In this document: positions 59,741 through 64,000 of the stretch, one piece after another
Numbering within the stretch: the first letter of the stretch is position 1
How the letters are laid out: each line of letters opens with the position of its first letter
Origin: Asaia platycodi JCM 25414
GTDB lineage: Bacteria; Pseudomonadota; Alphaproteobacteria; Acetobacterales; Acetobacteraceae
Reading direction: 5' to 3'
Assembly: GCF_000614545.1 (NCBI RefSeq)
Contig: NZ_BAKW01000003.1
Coordinates: forward strand, 62,001 to 126,000
DNA length: 64,000 nt
Translations under genes and position numbers: made by a program
The notes under the pieces: generated by a model
Told to the model about the DNA's origin: nothing
Seen by the model: only the letters and a program-made list of their open reading frames with translations
Database searches by the model: none

Positions 59741-59951
59741 CGCTTACATCCCTCTTGCCAGCCTGCATTCCGCCAGCCGATTGCCGACCGTGCCCGCGCC
59801 CCTCTTATCGAGCCCTGCCCCTGACGCAGCAAGAGGCTGCACGCACTCAGCTTGCCTTAGGGCGGTTCCGGCCAGAGCACCCGCGAACACATCCGGCGCG
59901 ATGAAAGCGGGATGCCGCACTCCTGCCGCAAAATTCCGGTTGTCTGGCATC

Positions 59952-60862
59952 ATGAACAACCCCATCGTGATGCCCATGAAATACGCCACCGCCTCACTTC
60001 TGACTTTGCTCGCCATCGGCGCTCTGCCCCACTCGGCCAGAGCCGACGCTGTTCCCGCCGCGTGTATGAGCACCGATTCGGCCACACGAACGATGGGAGC
60101 TGCCTCGCTCGGCATGACAGGCTATTCCGCGCGCCTTACCGGAGCCGCGGCATCGGTTCAGGTACAACAGGTCACGGTGAGAGATCGCCAGGGGCATCTG
60201 ACCTTGCCCAATCTGCGCGACGCCAACGGCCTCGTTTCTCTGGGGCTTCTGAAGTTGATCCATAATGCCTCGCCCGCGAGCTGTCATGGCGTCGACGGGC
60301 GTCCCGCCCTGCGCAACCTGCGCGAGGCTCTGCATCAGGGTGCAGTGGCGGAAATGATCTGGAACAAGGTCGCCCTGTCAGATGGCGATACGCATTATTC
60401 AGCCGAACAGATCACTGTGACGCTGCGGGCAAGTCAGACATCTGGCGGCATCGATGTCGTCGTCGCTTCGTCCGGGCTATCGGCACCCGGAGGCTCGGCC
60501 CTGCCCGGCAGCGTCAACACCACCCTGACCATTCCCGAGCAGATGCTCGAAAACACGAGCACGCCCTCCGGCAGAATCACGATCTCGTCGCTTCAGGCTC
60601 TTTGGGCCAAGGGTCGTCTCGACGGCTCAGGCTGGATCACCCCGGGCCATAATGCCGCCACCAGCACCGGCGCCTGCATATCACCATCACCGATCTTAAC
60701 GATCTGCTTGCCACCATTCGCCCTGTCCTGCCGACAGGCGTCACGACCGCGCTTTCGGTCGCTCAGTTCATGGGCCATCACAACGGCAATCAGGTAATCT
60801 GGGATCTGGCCCTCGATGGCGGCATTCTAAAAGTGAATTCGATCCCCATTCCCGTCAATTAA
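59952..60862 (+). CDS. Secreted protein of unknown function, one frame break
   Basis: 303 residues after repair. Signal peptide (KYATASLLTLLAIGALPHSARADA) with possible starts at ATG 59952, 59970 or 59976. The mature part is beta-rich (ASVQVQQVTVRDRQGHLTLP; AEQITVTLRASQTSGGIDVV) and after the break continues TITDLNDLLATIRPVLPTGV and VAQFMGHHNGNQVIWDLALD to GGILKVNSIPIPVN. Near 60673 GCC-CTG is read as GCC-TGC (one C missing). The arrangement resembles periplasmic proteins that bind lipids or sugars, but I recognise no family. Confidence 0.65.
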
Positions 60863-60907
60863 GACCTGTAAGGGGCGCTTCACGCGCCTCTTACAAAGTT
60901 AGGCTGC

Positions 60908-61704
60908 TCAGCCCGGATGGCGCAGCAATCCGCCTTCAACACGTAGCGCAGCGCCTGACGTTGCCGAGGCGAGCGGCGAACAGATATAGCAACCATGTTC
61001 GCCACTTCTTCCGGCTCTTCCAGCCTCTGCAACAGCGAGGTCGGGCGATTGTTTTTCAGAAAATTCGCCTCGGTTTCCTCCGGCGTATGGCCCGATTTCT
61101 CCGCAGCTTTCCGGATCATGGTCATCACGCCCTCTGTGCGGGTCGGGCCCGGCAGCACACTGTTGACCGTCACCCCACTACCCGCAACGCTTTCAGCAAG
61201 ACCACGTGCAATCGCAATCTGAGCCGCCTTACTGAACCCGTAATGGATCATTTCGGCCGGAATATTCAGCCCCGACTCACTTGAGATGAAAACGATCCGC
61301 CCACGCTTCTTTGTCACCATGCCCGGCAGATAGGCACGCGAAAGACGCACCCCGCTCATCACATTGATATCGAAAAAACGCAGCCAGTCGTCGTCAGAGA
61401 TTTCGGCAAAAGGCACTTCCTCGAAGATGCCGAGATTATTGACCAGAACATCGAGCTCAGGATGCGCCTCTTGCAGCCTGGCGATAATCTCGGGCTGCGC
61501 CACGTCACCGGCAAAGCCGGTTACCTGTGCTTCAGGCAGCTTCTTGCGGATCGTATCGGTCGCCGCTTGCGTCCGTTCCTCGCCACGCCCGTTCACAATC
61601 ACATGGGCGCCAGCCTGAGCCAGACGCTCGGCAATCGCCAGACCGATTCCGCCGGTCGAGCCGGTAACAAGCGCTTTCTGGCCTGAAAGATCGAGTGTCA
61701 GCAT
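60908..61704 (-). CDS. Short-chain dehydrogenase/reductase, one frame break
   Basis: NAD(P)-dependent oxidoreductase of 265 residues after repair. Cofactor motif KALVTGSTGGIGLAIAERLA, NNLG in LDVLVNNLGIFEEVPFAEI, catalytic Ser in GRIVFISSESGLNIPAEMIH and the YxxxK in YGFSKAAQIAIARGLAE, then VNSVLPGPTRTEGV. Near 60985 one T is missing (GCT-TAT read as GCT-ATA); repair gives the normal end CSPLASATSGAALRVEGGLL. Start ATG 61704, ten bases inside a perfect 26-bp palindrome that should be its operator. Substrate unknown. Confidence 0.88.
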
Positions 61705-61714
61705 GAGTCTCTCC

Positions 61715-61740
61715 ATTTGTTCGATATCTATCGAACAAAT
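61715..61740. promoter_or_regulatory. Perfect 26-bp palindrome, probable operator of the SDR gene
   Basis: ATTTGTTCGATA at 61715-61726, TC, then TATCGAACAAAT at 61729-61740. It sits 10-36 bases upstream of the SDR start, where it would cover the ribosome-binding or -10 area. Such symmetry fits a dimeric repressor of the TetR, MarR or HxlR kind. No regulator gene adjoins it in the window. Confidence 0.7.
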
Positions 61741-61854
61741 AAGACCGTGATAAGTTGCCTTCACGGAACGCCTGCCCCATCCCCTGTCAGAAGACCATCA
61801 CCCTTTGGAACCGCTTTCACACGATGTGTCGGTAGGCGCGCGCCTATCCGGGGA

Positions 61855-61871
61855 GCGGGGCAAAGCCCCGC
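61855..61871 (-). terminator. Hairpin after mfd
   Basis: GCGGGGC-AAA-GCCCCGC, 13 bases past the mfd stop. No T-run. A second palindrome TAGGCGCGCGCCTA lies at 61833-61846. Confidence 0.5.
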
Positions 61872-61884
61872 ATCACGCCCCGCC

Positions 61885-64000
61885 TCAGCTATCGGCCTTT
61901 TCGGCCAGCTTCTTCATGGCGCCCATAACCTTGCGTGCCATGGTAATACGCTGGGCATTGGTCATCTCACGCACCACGGCAAGCTTCTGATCGGGGCGAA
62001 GTTTCACGCCCTGATCCTTGTGACGTTCGACCCATTTGAGCAGACCCATCGGGTTGCGGAACTTGCGGTTACGGAACTGGATGACCATACCCTTCGGCCC
62101 TGCCTCGAGACGATCCACCCCGGCGGCACTGCAAAGCCGCTTGATGATCACGACGTCGAGCAGATTTTCGACCTCTTGCGGCAGAGAGCCGAAGCGGTCG
62201 ACCATCTCGGCACGCATGGCATCGAGTTCTGCCTCACCCTCAAGCCCTGCGATGCGGCGATAGAGGCCCAGACGCACAGGCAGATCGCGCACATAGGTTT
62301 CGGGAATCAGAACCGGCAGTCCGAGAATGATGTTGGGCGTCCAGTCCTTGTCTTCCGCGCGCTTCTGGTCGCGCTGAAGACGCATGGTGGTGACGGCATC
62401 TTCGAGCATCTGCTGATAAAGCTCGATACCGACTTCCTTGATATGACCGGATTGCTCATCGCCAAGCAGGTTGCCTGCACCACGCAGATCGAGATCGTGC
62501 GAGGCAAGAGTAAAACCGGCGCCGAGCGTGTCGAGCGTCTGCATGATCTCCAGCCGCTTTTCAGAAGCGACCGACAGGCGATGACTCTGCGGCCAGGTCA
62601 GATAGGCATAACCACGCTGCTTGCCTCGGCCTACACGCCCGCGAAGCTGGTAAAGCTGACCGAGACCGAACATATCGGCGCGATGAATGATGAGCGTATT
62701 GACGGCAGGCATGTCGAGCCCGCTTTCCACAATATTGGTCGACAGCAGAACATCGTAGCGCCCGTCGGAAAACTCGGTCATGACGCGTTCGAGTTCGGCG
62801 GGTGTCAGACGCCCATGGGCCTGAACGGTCTTTGCGTCGGGCACAATGTCTCGCAGGCGTTCCGCCATACGATCCATATCCTCAATGCGCGGCACGACGC
62901 AGAAAATCTGGCCGCCGCGAAAACGCTCGCGCTGGATAGCTTCACGAATCATCACGCTGTCGAAAGGCGTGATGAAGGTGCGCACCGCCAGCCTGTCTGT
63001 GGGCGGCGTCGCAATCAGGCTCATTTCTCGCACGCCACTCAGGGAGAGCTGAAGCGTGCGGGGAAGCGGTGTGGCCGAGAGGGTCAGAACATGCACGTCT
63101 TCACGCAGCGACTTGAGACGCTCCTTGTGCGCGACGCCGAAATGCTGCTCCTCATCGATAATAAGCAGGCCAAGATTGGCAAAAGCCACCGATTTGGCGA
63201 TCAGCGCGTGCGTGCCGACCACGATATCGACCTCGCCCGCTTCCAGACCGCGACGGGTCTCGGCGGCTTCCTTTGCCGTCACAAGACGCGAGAGCTGAGC
63301 GATACGCACCGGGAAACCCTCGAAACGCGTCGAAAAGCTGCGGAAATGCTGACGCGCCAGAAGCGTGGTCGGCACGACCACGGCCACCTGAACCCCGGAT
63401 AGCGCGGCAACAAAGGCGGCGCGCAGGGCCACTTCCGTCTTTCCAAAACCCACATCACCGCAAACCAGACGGTCCATCGGGCGCCCTGAGGTCAGGTCTT
63501 CCAGCACATCGGCAATGGCACGCGACTGGTCCTCTGTCTCGACAAAGGGGAAACGCGCACAGAACTCGTCCCATAGCCCTTCGGCAGGCATGAGCGACGG
63601 CGCCTCTTTCATGGCGCGACCGGCGGCGGTGCGTATCAGTTCGCCCGCCATGTCGCGAATGCGCTCCTTCATCTTGGCCTTGCGCGCCTGCCAGGCCTGA
63701 CCGCCCAACTTGTCGAGCGCAACGCCCCCCTGATCGGAGCCGAAACGGCTTAGCAGCTCGATATTTTCAACCGGCAGAAACAGCTTCTGCGCGCCATCAT
63801 AAAGCAGTCTCAGGCAATCATGCGGCGCCACGCCATCGCTGACGGTCTCCAGCCCCTCATAGCGCCCGATGCCATAATCGGCATGAACGACCAGATCGCC
63901 CTCGGCAATTTCAGACGCTTCGGTAATGAACTGCTCTGCGCGGCGCTTGCGTCGGGGCGGGCGGGCGATACGCTCACCTAGCAGATCCTGCTCCGAGATG
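61885..64000 (-). CDS. mfd: Transcription-repair coupling factor, 5' part outside window
   Basis: DNA translocase that removes stalled RNA polymerase and recruits UvrA. The frame is open to the window edge, about 705 residues of a protein usually near 1150. Present: the RNA polymerase-interaction domain (EGDLVVHADYGIGRYEGLET), the RecG-like helicase with Walker A RLVCGDVGFGKTEVALRAAF, DEEQHFGV box, LTLSATPLPRTLQLSLSG, the TRG region RGRVGRGKQRGYAYL and DLDLRGAGNLLGDEQSGHIK, and the C-terminal D7 domain. The N-terminal UvrB-like modules are missing because they lie beyond base 64000. Confidence 0.95.
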   Translation of the reverse strand, partial: ISEQDLLGERIARPPRRKRRAEQFITEASEIAEGDLVVHADYGIGRYEGLETVSDGVAPHDCLRLLYDGAQKLFLPVENIELLSRFGSDQGGVALDKLGGQAWQARKAKMKERIRDMAGELIRTAAGRAMKEAPSLMPAEGLWDEFCARFPFVETEDQSRAIADVLEDLTSGRPMDRLVCGDVGFGKTEVALRAAFVAALSGVQVAVVVPTTLLARQHFRSFSTRFEGFPVRIAQLSRLVTAKEAAETRRGLEAGEVDIVVGTHALIAKSVAFANLGLLIIDEEQHFGVAHKERLKSLREDVHVLTLSATPLPRTLQLSLSGVREMSLIATPPTDRLAVRTFITPFDSVMIREAIQRERFRGGQIFCVVPRIEDMDRMAERLRDIVPDAKTVQAHGRLTPAELERVMTEFSDGRYDVLLSTNIVESGLDMPAVNTLIIHRADMFGLGQLYQLRGRVGRGKQRGYAYLTWPQSHRLSVASEKRLEIMQTLDTLGAGFTLASHDLDLRGAGNLLGDEQSGHIKEVGIELYQQMLEDAVTTMRLQRDQKRAEDKDWTPNIILGLPVLIPETYVRDLPVRLGLYRRIAGLEGEAELDAMRAEMVDRFGSLPQEVENLLDVVIIKRLCSAAGVDRLEAGPKGMVIQFRNRKFRNPMGLLKWVERHKDQGVKLRPDQKLAVVREMTNAQRITMARKVMGAMKKLAEKADS

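Overview
The window is about 60% G+C, dense housekeeping chromosome from an alphaproteobacterium, most likely an acetic acid bacterium (Acetobacteraceae; an Asaia-like genus is my best guess from memory of the family, not something the sequence proves). Supporting points are a membrane malate:quinone oxidoreductase, GatCAB next to ruvX, the rodZ-ispG-hisS-prfA and bolA/J-domain/cobS/cobT arrangements, DUF4167 beside prmC, and an IS5/IS1031-type transposase remnant.

Layout: 1-1.6 kb, 3' part of ilvD; 2.2-5.7 kb, three poorly known genes (a retropepsin-like secreted protein, a DUF1868 Tat protein and a DUF1835 protein); 5.8-9.2 kb, an iron-uptake unit (TonB siderophore receptor plus Sel1-repeat protein) with a Fur-type box; 9.4-13.9 kb, valS and a TolC-type outer-membrane factor; 14.05-23.7 kb, an accessory region bounded by tRNA-Cys and tRNA-Ser that holds proP, a visibly A+T-richer two-gene glycan module (RgpF-like protein and a 1308-residue methyltransferase/coiled-coil/HAD fusion) and a decayed IS; 23.8-27.6 kb, gatCAB and ruvX; 28-36 kb, mqo, an N-formylglutamate amidohydrolase-like gene, a phosphotransacetylase-like gene, an MscS channel and a glycosyltransferase, with tRNA-Val and tRNA-Met; 36-45.5 kb, a long minus-strand block lysC, nitronate monooxygenase, rodZ, ispG, hisS, prfA, then prmC and DUF4167; 45.6-52.3 kb, ubiG, a lactonase, DUF2147, DUF1178, grxC, comF, DUF3553, phosphohexomutase and galU; 52.5-57.9 kb, tRNA-Leu, lipB, a LolA-like lipoprotein, bolA, a J-domain gene, cobS and cobT; 58.3-64 kb, a PLP decarboxylase, a secreted protein, an SDR behind a perfect palindrome, and mfd running off the right edge.

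The most important thing for a reader is quality. About 25 reading-frame breaks occur in 21 genes, including essential single-copy genes (valS, hisS, gatB, prmC). Nearly all are repaired by adding one base, usually restoring a run of 2-4 C or G, and every repaired span comes out as an integral number of codons with a family-typical length. I therefore annotate these as intact genes with probable sequencing/assembly deletions, giving the full span and the break position. The true pseudogene I see is the IS5-type transposase at 22.7-23.3 kb.

Functionally, galU and the adjacent phosphohexomutase supply UDP-glucose and hexose phosphates that could feed the glycan module; gatCAB, valS, hisS, prfA and prmC serve translation; mqo and ubiG belong to the quinone-linked respiratory system typical of acetic acid bacteria. 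No CRISPR array, phage or plasmid replication module was seen.
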